Shown: positions 1 to 5,802 of the stretch, one piece after another
Numbering within the stretch: position 1 is the stretch's first letter
Layout of the letters: each line of letters begins with the position of its first letter
Assembly: GCA_947177315.1 (NCBI GenBank)
Contig: CAMWTX010000105.1
Coordinates: forward strand, 1-5,802
DNA: 5,802 bases
From: an uncultured Bacteroidales bacterium
GTDB taxonomy: Bacteria; Bacteroidota; Bacteroidia; Bacteroidales; P3
Reading direction: 5' to 3'
Program-made: the position numbers and the translations under genes
Notes under the pieces: generated by a model
What the model was told of the DNA's origin: nothing
Databases searched by the model: none
Seen by the model: the letters and a program-made list of their open reading frames with translations, nothing else

Positions 1-1148
1 GGTTTGGAGAGTTCAAAAAAAACACGGTCAAGGCGTTGGAACTGCTTGGCGTTTTCCGAAAGAATCAGGAAGGTAAAGCCGTGATCCGTGCCGTCTAAAA
101 TGTAATCGGCAAGCAACTCGAATTTCTTGTTGAACACCGGTTGCGGCTCGGTGGTGAACTCCACGCGGTTGCCGCCGGAGAACCTGATGCCCGAACCGAT
201 TTCCACCAGCTTGTGCCGCCGCATGGCTTCTTCTATCTCCGCCGGACTGCAGTACAGTTCATCGGGGCGTGCCCGGGGCACGGTCTTGTCTAACTTTCCG
301 TAGGCATCCTCGGCCTTTTCCATCGCCGAGCCGAGCGATTGCAGGCACCAGGCGGCATCTTCCACCCAAAGGCAGGCATCTTCTTCAAAGTAAGAAAACA
401 CATCCACCCTCTGCTGTACGCTGACACATTGCTGTATATCGGGAATCAGGCTCACCTGCTGCAGGCGTTCCACCGAAAGCTGGTTGCCCACCTCGAAAGA
501 GCGTATCGAATGCACGCTCTCATCATCGAACTCGATACGGAACGGCAAATCGGCGGAAAAAGAAAATACGTCCAGGATACCTCCACGCAAGGCGAACTCG
601 CCGGGTTCAGCCACAAAATCCACCAGACGGAAACGGTAGCGTTCCAGAAATTCGGTCAGGAAATCCTGCGTGATTTTTTCGCCCACATGGATATTCACCG
701 TATTGGCCGCCAGCTGTTTGTTTGCGATAACCTTTTCTGCCAGGGCTTCCGGATAGGTAACGATGCGAAGCCCCTGTTTGCAATGCTGCAAGCGTTCCAG
801 CACTTCGGTGCGCGAAAGCACATTGGCGTTATCGACGCTTTCGCTGTCGTAGGGGCGGCGGTAGGATGCCGGAAAAAACAGCGTTTTCTTGCCTTGCCCG
901 TGACCGGGTTCTTCACCGGAGAGCTTTTCCAGATCGTTGCAGAAATAGGCGGCCTGCTCCCGGTCGCGGAGAATGAAAAGCTGGTTGCCCGAAAAGTCCT
1001 GCGAAAGCACCTGACAGACCACTGCCTGTGCCGAACCCACCAGTCCGCTCAAGGCCACCGCGCAGGGCTTTTGCCCCGACAAGGCTTCCTTGGCACGCTG
1101 CACCCGCCCGTCCCAGGCATACAAACGAAGCAAATCCTCTTTTTCCAA
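1..1148 (-). CDS. mfd: Transcription-repair coupling factor Mfd, N-terminal part (3' end beyond the left edge)
   Basis: Mfd is a cytoplasmic DNA translocase that removes RNA polymerase stalled at DNA lesions and recruits UvrA for nucleotide excision repair. The 382 complete codons seen here are about a third of a usual 1,100-1,150 residue protein. They cover the UvrB-like, UvrA-binding module; the polymerase-interacting, RecG-like helicase and C-terminal domains lie off the left edge. Visible family landmarks are FFPASYRRPY (residues 91-100), RTEVLERL (113-120), TYPEALAEKV (131-140), a VGEKI element near 155 and, most diagnostic, the EPGEFALRGGILDVF block (181-195) followed by PFRIEFDDE. The start is inferred as TTG at 1148: an in-frame TAA lies at 1164-1166, no ATG occurs early in the frame, and a TTG start gives the short N-terminus expected of Bacteroidales Mfd (helix EDLLRLYA). 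No Shine-Dalgarno sequence is seen. The gene is divergent from everything else here. Identification is confident; the start codon is less certain. Confidence 0.93.
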   Translation of the reverse strand, partial: MEKEDLLRLYAWDGRVQRAKEALSGQKPCAVALSGLVGSAQAVVCQVLSQDFSGNQLFILRDREQAAYFCNDLEKLSGEEPGHGQGKKTLFFPASYRRPYDSESVDNANVLSRTEVLERLQHCKQGLRIVTYPEALAEKVIANKQLAANTVNIHVGEKITQDFLTEFLERYRFRLVDFVAEPGEFALRGGILDVFSFSADLPFRIEFDDESVHSIRSFEVGNQLSVERLQQVSLIPDIQQCVSVQQRVDVFSYFEEDACLWVEDAAWCLQSLGSAMEKAEDAYGKLDKTVPRARPDELYCSPAEIEEAMRRHKLVEIGSGIRFSGGNRVEFTTEPQPVFNKKFELLADYILDGTDHGFTFLILSENAKQFQRLDRVFFELSK

Positions 1149-1172
1149 CGCTCGCTGTTTTTTTTAAGCGGG

Positions 1173-1203
1173 CGAATTTACGGAAATTCTACCGTAATCC
1201 ACG
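1173..1203 (-). promoter_or_regulatory. Possible mfd promoter (weak)
   Basis: On the minus strand TAAATTCG (1180 down to 1173) matches the Bacteroidota -7 consensus TAnnTTTG at all fixed positions but one. With a 19-nt spacer the -33 position reads CGTG, a poor match to TTTG. It would start transcription about 20 nt before the proposed TTG codon of mfd. A second, weaker candidate lies further upstream: TTTG at 1271-1268, then 20 nt, then TATCTCTT at 1247-1240. Both are pattern matches only. Confidence 0.2.
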
Positions 1204-1269
1204 CGATATACTATCCCGGCATCCCTATCGGAATCCCACAAGAGATAAAAAATTAAGCACTCATAATCA

Positions 1270-1305
1270 AATCCATGAATCCATCTCACATCGATTCATT
1301 TCGAT
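1270..1305. repeat. Cluster of short direct and inverted repeats in the mfd/nuclease intergenic region
   Basis: AATCCAT occurs twice in tandem with an 8-bp period (1270-1276 and 1278-1284). ATGAATC (1275-1281) is the inverted complement of GATTCAT (1293-1299), separated by 11 nt. ATCGA (1290-1294) pairs with TCGAT (1301-1305) across a 6-nt loop. The elements overlap one another, are AT-rich and are short, so each alone could be chance. The cluster lies in the divergent control region, where a DNA-binding site would be plausible. No known operator is recognised. Confidence 0.4.
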
Positions 1306-1338
1306 AAAACCGAAAATCCGGGTTTTATAAACAAAACC
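1304..1338. repeat. Three alternating half-sites upstream of the DUF1016 gene (candidate operator or alternative hairpins)
   Basis: ATAAAACC (1304-1311) and GGTTTTAT (1321-1328) form a perfect 8-bp inverted repeat around a 9-nt loop. The first six bases of the right arm, GGTTTT (1321-1326), also form a 6-bp inverted repeat with AAAACC at 1333-1338 around a 6-nt loop. The order is therefore AAAACC, GGTTTT, AAAACC, and the middle arm can pair with either outer arm but not both. The array ends 17 nt before the nuclease ATG. No T-run follows on the plus strand, so it is not an obvious terminator. The repeats are seen directly; a regulatory role is inference. Confidence 0.55.
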
Positions 1339-1355
1339 TCAGCCAAAAATCAAAC

Positions 1356-2396
1356 ATGAAAACAACACGCAAATCTCCTTTTCACGAATCGGAATACACG
1401 GATATTCTGAAGCAGACCATTTCGGTCATTGAAACAGCCCGGAGCAAAGCCGCCAAAGTGATTGTCTCAATTTCCAACGAAATGCACTGGAACATGGGGA
1501 AACTCCTTTACGAACGGAAACTGGAAAGCACACATGGCGAAAGCATTGTCAAGAGGTTGTCCGCCGACCTTAAAACCTCTTATCCGAAATTGGGTATGTC
1601 TGTTAGCAATTTATGGAATATGAAACGATTATATGTTCGTTTTCATCAGTCGGAGCCAAAAATACAACAAGCTGTTATAGTTTTGCCATGGGGCCACATC
1701 AATTTATTAATCAGAGCATTTAACAACGATGATGCGGCAATCTTCTATTATGCAACCCAAGCGAAAGAAAAATGCTGGAGCAGGGCGTTGCTTACCAACG
1801 CCATAAAAATGGAAATGCACAAACATCTTCCGGCAAACAATGCGAGCAATAATTTTTCACTTGCCCTCCCCGACCTACAGGCCTCTTATGCCAACGAAAT
1901 CTTTAAGGATACCTACAACATGGGGTTTCTCGGAATAACGGAACCTGTTTTTGAATTAGAACTGGAAAGCCGGTTGACCGAAAAAATAAAACAATTCCTT
2001 TTGGAACTCGGCAAAGGATTCACATACATCGGTAATCAATATTCGTTGGAATTCAATGGAAAAGAATATCGGGTCGATATGCTTTTCTTTCATCGGAAAC
2101 TGCGTTCTCTTGTGGCGGTCGATTTAAAGATGGGCGAATTTCAAGCGGAATATATCGGGAAAATGAACCTATATCTCTCGCTTTTAGACAAATTAGAGAA
2201 AGGCGAAGGGGAAAATCCATCCATCGGCATCATACTATGTGCAGAAAAAGACAATGTAGAAGTGGAAGTGGCCATGGACGGATTCATAAAACCGATAGGC
2301 GTTGCCGACTATCGGCTCATTATTCCGCAGAAAGAACTGAAAGAACTCGTATCGGACGAAATAAGTTCGTTCACAAAGGAACACGAAAATTCGTAA
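1356..2396 (+). CDS. DUF1016 / YhcG-family PD-(D/E)XK nuclease domain protein
   Basis: This 346-residue protein has the two-part architecture of the DUF1016 (YhcG) family. The N-terminal, probably helical domain (about residues 15-155) carries WNMGKLLYE (45-53) and LPWGHINLLI (110-119), the latter matching the family's L-x-W-x-H motif. The C-terminal domain (about 180-325) is a restriction-endonuclease-like fold. ELGKGFTYIGNQYSLE (217-232) is followed by the metal-binding pair D241 (in YRVDMLFFH) and D256-L-K258, then GEF, a conserved Y-x-GKMNLYLS segment (266-275) and KPIGVADY (312-319). Many homologues have E at D256, so this is a conservative variant with the active site intact. Nuclease activity is expected from the fold. 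The cellular role is unknown; family members occur as single genes or near restriction-modification and defence loci. Upstream is A-rich with no Shine-Dalgarno sequence. The gene is much more AT-rich than its neighbours, suggesting horizontal acquisition. It ends 69 bp before trkA, with no clear terminator between. Confidence 0.9.
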   Translation: MKTTRKSPFHESEYTDILKQTISVIETARSKAAKVIVSISNEMHWNMGKLLYERKLESTHGESIVKRLSADLKTSYPKLGMSVSNLWNMKRLYVRFHQSEPKIQQAVIVLPWGHINLLIRAFNNDDAAIFYYATQAKEKCWSRALLTNAIKMEMHKHLPANNASNNFSLALPDLQASYANEIFKDTYNMGFLGITEPVFELELESRLTEKIKQFLLELGKGFTYIGNQYSLEFNGKEYRVDMLFFHRKLRSLVAVDLKMGEFQAEYIGKMNLYLSLLDKLEKGEGENPSIGIILCAEKDNVEVEVAMDGFIKPIGVADYRLIIPQKELKELVSDEISSFTKEHENS

Positions 2397-2420
2397 ATAA
2401 CGTTTGTTTTCTTAAATTCG

Positions 2421-2460
2421 CGGGTTTTTCCAAACGGGTTTCCGTTCGGGTGAAAGTTTG
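2421..2460 (+). promoter_or_regulatory. Putative trkAH promoter region with repeated CGGGT motif
   Basis: AAAGTTTG (2453-2460) matches the Bacteroidota -7 consensus TAnnTTTG except for its first base. It ends 5 nt before the trkA ATG. A TTTC at 2427-2430, 22 nt upstream, is the best -33 candidate and is weak. CGGGT occurs three times (2421, 2435 and 2447), twice within the longer repeat CGGGTTT followed by CC, and a 5-bp hairpin (AACGG 2433-2437, CCGTT 2442-2446) lies among them. No T-tract follows the hairpin, so it is not called a terminator for the upstream gene. Confidence 0.35.
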
Positions 2461-2465
2461 TAACG

Positions 2466-3806
2466 ATGAAAATTGTCATTGCAGGAGCCGGTGCGGTGGG
2501 AACACACCTGGCGAACCTGTTGTCCAAAGAGAAACACGACATCATCCTGATCGATCAGGATCCTGCCAAGCTGGAAGAACCGGGCAGTCGGTTCGACCTG
2601 CTTACCATCAATATCTCCGCCACCTCCATCCACGGGCTCAAAGAAGCCGGCGTGGGAGCGGCCGACTTGGTAATCGCCGTTACCTCCGACGAAAGCCGCA
2701 ATCTGGCCATCTGCATGCTTTCGCACAGCTTGGGGGCAAAAAAAACCGTGGCGCGCATCAACAATTCCGAATACCTCGACCCCAAATACCAGCGTTATTT
2801 TCAGGAAATGGGAATCGACTCGCTGATTTATCCCGAACGCCTCGCGGCGCAGGAAATAGCCGATTCGATGAAGATGAGCTGGGTGCGCCAGTCTTGGGAA
2901 TTCCACGACGGCGCGCTGGAACTGATCGGGGTAAAGGTTCGCGCCGACGCCCAGATACTGGACCGCAAGCTCAAGGACTTCGGCGAAGAAGACCTGCCTT
3001 TCCACGTGGTGGCGATCAAACGCAAGAACCGCACGATTATTCCGCGCGGCAACGACATGCTTACCGAAGGCGACCTGGTTTATTTCATGACCACCAAAAA
3101 GAACCTGCCCGTTATCAGAACGCTCTGCGGAAAAGACAACTACGAAGAAGTAAAGAACATTACGATTATCGGAGGCGGGAAAGCGGCGGTGCAGGCCACC
3201 ATGCTGATTCCCGACTACATGAACATCAAGATTATAGAGCAAGACGAGGAACGCGCCAAGCAACTCACCGCCATGGTTCACGACCGGGTGATGGTGATTC
3301 ACGGCGATGGCCGCGACATGCGCCTGCTGGTGGATGAAGACATCAAGAACACGCAGGCATTCGTTGCCCTGACCGGAAGCGCCGAGACCAATATCCTCGC
3401 CTGCCTGGCCGCAAAACGCATGGGGGTCCGCAAAACGGTGGCGATGGTGGAGAACCTGGACTACGTAGATATGGCCGAAAGCCTCGATATAGGAACGGTC
3501 ATCAACAAAAAGACCATCGCCGCCGGACATATCTACCAGATGATGCTGGATGCCGACGTTTCCAACCTCAAATGCCTTACCGTATCTTCCGCCGACGTGG
3601 TGGAATTCATCGTGGGCGAGAAATCGCGCGCCGCCGGCAAGGAAATACGGGAACTGGACCTGCCTGCCGGAGCCACTATCGGCGGCTTGGTGCGCAACGG
3701 CGAAGGCATCCTCGCCAACGGAACGACCCGGCTCGAAAACGACGACAGCGCGGTGGTGTTCTGCATCGATACGGAAGTGAAACGATTGGAAAAATATTTC
3801 AAATAA
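2466..3806 (+). CDS. trkA: Trk potassium uptake regulatory subunit TrkA
   Basis: TrkA is the cytoplasmic regulatory ring that binds NAD(H) and ATP/ADP and gates the TrkH potassium channel. The 446-residue length is typical of the full-length two-repeat form. The order is RCK_N 1 (about 1-125), RCK_C 1 (about 145-215), RCK_N 2 (about 230-350) and RCK_C 2 (about 365-446). The first Rossmann fold has a textbook GAGAVG (7-12) and an acidic residue after the second strand (D30, D32). The second has GGGKAA (236-241), with Ala in place of the last Gly of GxGxxG, and E258 at the second strand. Other landmarks are VTSDESRN (72-79), VARINN (95-100), HGDGRDM (279-285), ALTGSAETNI (301-310) and VINKKTIAAGHIYQMML (345-361), close to Bacteroidales TrkA. 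ATG at 2466 starts directly at the first Rossmann strand. The stop is 3 nt before trkH, so the two genes are almost certainly cotranscribed. Confidence 0.96.
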   Translation: MKIVIAGAGAVGTHLANLLSKEKHDIILIDQDPAKLEEPGSRFDLLTINISATSIHGLKEAGVGAADLVIAVTSDESRNLAICMLSHSLGAKKTVARINNSEYLDPKYQRYFQEMGIDSLIYPERLAAQEIADSMKMSWVRQSWEFHDGALELIGVKVRADAQILDRKLKDFGEEDLPFHVVAIKRKNRTIIPRGNDMLTEGDLVYFMTTKKNLPVIRTLCGKDNYEEVKNITIIGGGKAAVQATMLIPDYMNIKIIEQDEERAKQLTAMVHDRVMVIHGDGRDMRLLVDEDIKNTQAFVALTGSAETNILACLAAKRMGVRKTVAMVENLDYVDMAESLDIGTVINKKTIAAGHIYQMMLDADVSNLKCLTVSSADVVEFIVGEKSRAAGKEIRELDLPAGATIGGLVRNGEGILANGTTRLENDDSAVVFCIDTEVKRLEKYFK

Positions 3807-3809
3807 GCC

Positions 3810-5261
3810 GTGAACTTCAAACTTATCTTACGGGTTTTGGGAAGCCTTGCGTTTGTGGAGGCATTTTTTATCCTGTGCTGCACCATCATGGCTTTCTGCT
3901 ATGGAGAAGACGACACCATGGCATTCCTCGCCTCTTTCGGCATCGCCATGGGAACGGGTTTCCTCTTTATGCTTGCCGGCAAAGGCGCGGAAAAGACCAT
4001 GAGCCGCAAAGACGGCTATATCGTGGTGTCTGTAAGCTGGATCCTGTTTTCGGTCATCGGCATGTTCCCCTATCTGTTCAGCCACTACACCAGCGGCGTA
4101 ACGGACGCCCTATTCGAAAGCATTTCGGGCTTTACCTCCACGGGAACCAGCATCATGGACAACATCGACTCCTGCCCGCACGCGCTCCTGTTCTGGAGAA
4201 GCCTTACCCAATGGGTGGGCGGTCTGGGTATCATCCTGTTCACCATCGCCCTCATTCCCGGTATCGGCATGGGAGACGTGAGCCTGTTCGCCGCCCAAAG
4301 CATGGGGCCCCTGCCCGGAAAACTCCAGCCGCGTATCGCCAACACCGCCCAATGGATTTTTACCGTTTATCTGGCGCTTACCGTAGGCTGCGCAGTATCT
4401 CTGTATTTCTGCGGCATGAATGTGTTCGACGCCGTGAACCACTCCTTTACCTGCATCGGCACCGGCGGTTTCTCCACGCATCAGAACAGCGTGCAGTTCT
4501 TTAACTCCGCCCGTATCGAATATGTGCTGATAGCCTTTATGTTCTTTGCCGGAGTAAACTACAACCTGCTTTATTTCTTTGCCCTGCGCGGCAAGTTCAA
4601 ACGGCTCTTCAAAGACACCGAATTCAAGTGGTACACACTTCTTTTCATCGCCTCCACCGCCGTTTGCGCCCTGTCGCTGCATTTCGACAACGGGCTGGAA
4701 TGGGAACCCTCGCTGCGTTTTTCGGCCTTCCAGACCATTTCGCTCTCCACCAGTACCGGCTACTGCTCGCACGACTACATGCTCTGGGCACCCAAACTGC
4801 AGCCCCTCTTGCTGCTTTTGATGGTGATTGGCGGTTGCGCGGGTTCTTCGGCCGGCGGTTTCAAGGTGGTGCGCGTGGCCATGCTCTGGAATATCGCCAA
4901 AAACGAAAGCAAGAAGATGCTTCACCCCAACGCGGTGATTCCCTTGCGCATCAACGGGCAGGTAGTGGCCACGCCCGCCAAGATGGTGCTCATTACCTTT
5001 ACTTTCCTTTACCTGCTTACTTTCTTTGTAGGATGGATGCTGCTGATGTTCTTCGGCATTGAATTCTCCGAAGCGGCTTCCTGCAGCCTCTCCGCGCTGA
5101 GCAACACCGGCCCCGGCATCGGTTCCTACGGCCCGGCCTATTCGTGGAGCATCATGAGCACGGGAGCCAAATGGGTCTGCTCCGCGCTGATGTTCATCGG
5201 CCGTTTGGAAATCATGTGCGTGTTCGTGCTCTTTACCCGCAGTTTTTGGAAACGGCACTAA
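3810..5261 (+). CDS. trkH: Trk potassium uptake transmembrane subunit TrkH
   Basis: TrkH is the inner-membrane K+-translocating subunit, built from four membrane-pore-membrane repeats and gated by TrkA. The 483 residues match the family's usual length. The four pore-loop glycine signatures are visible: SGFTSTGTS (106-114, G112), CIGTGGFST (215-223), LSTSTGYCS (312-320, G317) and LSNTGPGIG (430-438, G434). Further hallmarks are WVGGLGI (135-141), GGCAGSSAGGFKVVR (341-355), which matches the intramembrane gating-loop region, and the C-terminal MFIGRLEI block (461-468) ending in a short basic tail. Hydrophobic segments alternate with these loops as expected. The start is GTG at 3810, 3 nt after the trkA stop; it yields MNFKLILRVLG, like other Bacteroidales TrkH N-termini, and no alternative start gives the complete first helix. 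The spacing suggests translational coupling to trkA. No frameshift or missing filter residue is seen, so it should be functional. Confidence 0.96.
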   Translation: MNFKLILRVLGSLAFVEAFFILCCTIMAFCYGEDDTMAFLASFGIAMGTGFLFMLAGKGAEKTMSRKDGYIVVSVSWILFSVIGMFPYLFSHYTSGVTDALFESISGFTSTGTSIMDNIDSCPHALLFWRSLTQWVGGLGIILFTIALIPGIGMGDVSLFAAQSMGPLPGKLQPRIANTAQWIFTVYLALTVGCAVSLYFCGMNVFDAVNHSFTCIGTGGFSTHQNSVQFFNSARIEYVLIAFMFFAGVNYNLLYFFALRGKFKRLFKDTEFKWYTLLFIASTAVCALSLHFDNGLEWEPSLRFSAFQTISLSTSTGYCSHDYMLWAPKLQPLLLLLMVIGGCAGSSAGGFKVVRVAMLWNIAKNESKKMLHPNAVIPLRINGQVVATPAKMVLITFTFLYLLTFFVGWMLLMFFGIEFSEAASCSLSALSNTGPGIGSYGPAYSWSIMSTGAKWVCSALMFIGRLEIMCVFVLFTRSFWKRH

Positions 5262-5267
5262 AACGCC

Positions 5268-5298
5268 TTCGCAGGTTGGCTCAAAAAGTATATTTTTG
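5268..5298 (+). promoter_or_regulatory. Predicted Bacteroidota-type promoter of the MATE gene
   Basis: TATTTTTG (5291-5298) matches the Bacteroidota -7 consensus TAnnTTTG exactly. TTCG (5268-5271), three of four bases of the -33 TTTG, lies 19 nt upstream, the expected spacing. Transcription would start near 5303-5305, on or next to the ATG at 5304, giving a leaderless or almost leaderless message. It lies in the 42-bp gap after trkH, so the downstream gene need not rely on read-through from trkAH. Confidence 0.6.
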
Positions 5299-5303
5299 TA
5301 TTC

Positions 5304-5802
5304 ATGAGCACGACCCTTGTCAAAAGCGATGCCATTACCTACAGGCGTATTCTCGGCATCGCCTCCCCCATCATATTAAGCACGCTGGCGCAAAATGTCA
5401 TCGCCATCGCCGATACCGTTTTTCTGGGCAATCTCGGTGAAGTGGAACTGGGCGCGGCGGCATTGGCGGCCGTATTCTACCAAGTGCTGGTGATGGTGGT
5501 GTTCGGATTCGGCGTGGGCGCGCAGATCGTGATGGCAAGACGGGTCGGGCAAGGCCAGAACACCGAAGTGGGCCGCATCTTCCAGCACACCCTTTGGTTC
5601 ACGCTGTTCTGTTCGGTACTCTGCTGGAGCGCTTTCCGGCTATGGGGCGAGAGCCTGCTGCCCCACATGGTCAAGTCGCCCGCCATCCTGCAGGCGGTCA
5701 ACGAATACCTGCAGATCCGCATCTACGGCGTGCCTTTCGCTTTCGGCATCGCCGCCTTCAACGCCTTTTACGTGGGTATAGCCCGCCCCAAAACCATTTC
5801 AA
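5304..5802 (+). CDS. MATE-family multidrug/cation efflux transporter, N-terminal part (runs off the right edge)
   Basis: MATE proteins are inner-membrane antiporters that export drugs or metabolites in exchange for H+ or Na+. The 166 complete codons here are roughly the first third of a usual 440-460 residue protein with 12 membrane helices. The first helix region reads ASPIILSTLAQNVIAIADTVFLGNLGE (20-46), with the family's conserved Pro (P22) and the DTVFLG-x-LG pattern (D37). ELGAAALAAVFYQ (48-60) begins the second helix. VFGFGVGAQIVMARRVGQG (66-84) is the characteristic G-x-x-x-G-x-Q-I-x-x-AR signature at its end. Helices near 95-113 and 140-160 follow, with the common A-R-P-K loop (160-163). 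ATG at 5304 gives a short cytoplasmic N-terminus normal for the family. No Shine-Dalgarno sequence is present; a promoter abuts the start. Substrate cannot be predicted. It lies 42 bp after trkH on the same strand but probably has its own promoter. Confidence 0.93.
   Translation, partial: MSTTLVKSDAITYRRILGIASPIILSTLAQNVIAIADTVFLGNLGEVELGAAALAAVFYQVLVMVVFGFGVGAQIVMARRVGQGQNTEVGRIFQHTLWFTLFCSVLCWSAFRLWGESLLPHMVKSPAILQAVNEYLQIRIYGVPFAFGIAAFNAFYVGIARPKTIS

Noticed and set aside
339..1256. A 305-codon plus-strand open frame across the mfd region
   Set aside because: The minus strand encodes continuous Mfd sequence with diagnostic motifs over nearly the same span. The plus-strand product shows no coherent domain.
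1149..1355. Small RNA, riboswitch or tRNA in the mfd/nuclease intergenic region
   Set aside because: No cloverleaf, conserved riboswitch core or extended stem was recognised. Only the short repeats described as features are visible.
1356..2396. The DUF1016 gene as part of a restriction-modification or toxin-antitoxin operon
   Set aside because: Its neighbours on both sides are complete, unrelated housekeeping genes, and no small partner ORF, methylase or specificity subunit is present in the window.
2433..2446. Hairpin AACGG-GTTT-CCGTT as a terminator for the nuclease gene
   Set aside because: The stem has only 5 bp and no T-tract follows. It overlaps the likely trkA promoter region, so termination cannot be supported.
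2237..3337. A 366-codon plus-strand open frame bridging the nuclease gene and trkA
   Set aside because: It is out of frame with two well-supported genes and encodes Arg-rich low-complexity protein. It is not a fusion or frameshifted gene.
2412..3530. A 372-codon open frame antisense to trkA
   Set aside because: It lies opposite a gene with clear TrkA domains throughout and resembles no family I recognise. Its composition (rich in His, Val, Gly, Gln) is typical of a reading opposite GC-rich codons.
4110..5258. A 382-codon open frame antisense to trkH
   Set aside because: The protein is full of His, Gly and Glu, has no recognisable domain, and sits wholly opposite the TrkH pore motifs. It is a shadow of the real gene.
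5262..5303. Intrinsic terminator after trkH
   Set aside because: I see no stable stem in this 42-bp gap. The T-rich stretch at 5293-5297 belongs to the exact -7 promoter element.

Overview
The window looks like chromosome from a member of the Bacteroidota, most likely the order Bacteroidales. The Mfd, TrkA, TrkH and MATE proteins all read like Bacteroidales versions. Start codons lack a Shine-Dalgarno sequence, and at least one start is preceded by the TAnnTTTG -7 element of that phylum. The housekeeping genes are moderately GC-rich (one hand-counted trkA line is about 55%), which would suit a Rikenellaceae/Alistipes-like genome better than a low-GC Bacteroides. That last point is only a guess.

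Layout. Positions 1-1148 (minus strand) hold the N-terminal third of mfd, the transcription-repair coupling factor, which runs off the left edge. A 207-bp AT-rich divergent intergenic region (1149-1355) is dense in short inverted and direct repeats. Positions 1356-2396 (plus) encode a complete DUF1016/YhcG-family PD-(D/E)XK nuclease. It is clearly more AT-rich (two hand-counted lines at 32-35% GC) than its neighbours and is probably an acquired single-gene insertion. After a 69-bp gap come trkA (2466-3806) and trkH (3810-5261), only 3 bp apart: the NAD-binding gating subunit and the membrane subunit of a Trk potassium uptake system. After a further 42 bp, which contain a perfect -7 promoter element, a MATE-family efflux transporter begins at 5304 and runs off the right edge.

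How the genes work together. trkA and trkH form one functional unit: TrkH is the K+-conducting channel and TrkA its cytoplasmic nucleotide-sensing regulatory ring. The MATE gene follows them but probably has its own promoter. mfd is divergent and unrelated in function. The DUF1016 protein is the one accessory element and its biological role is unknown.

I find no RNA gene, CRISPR array, IS element or convincing intrinsic terminator. Most of the window is ordinary. The points worth a second look are the orphan nuclease with its unusual upstream repeats and flanking 9-bp inverted repeats, and the near-leaderless promoter/start arrangement shared by trkA and the MATE gene.
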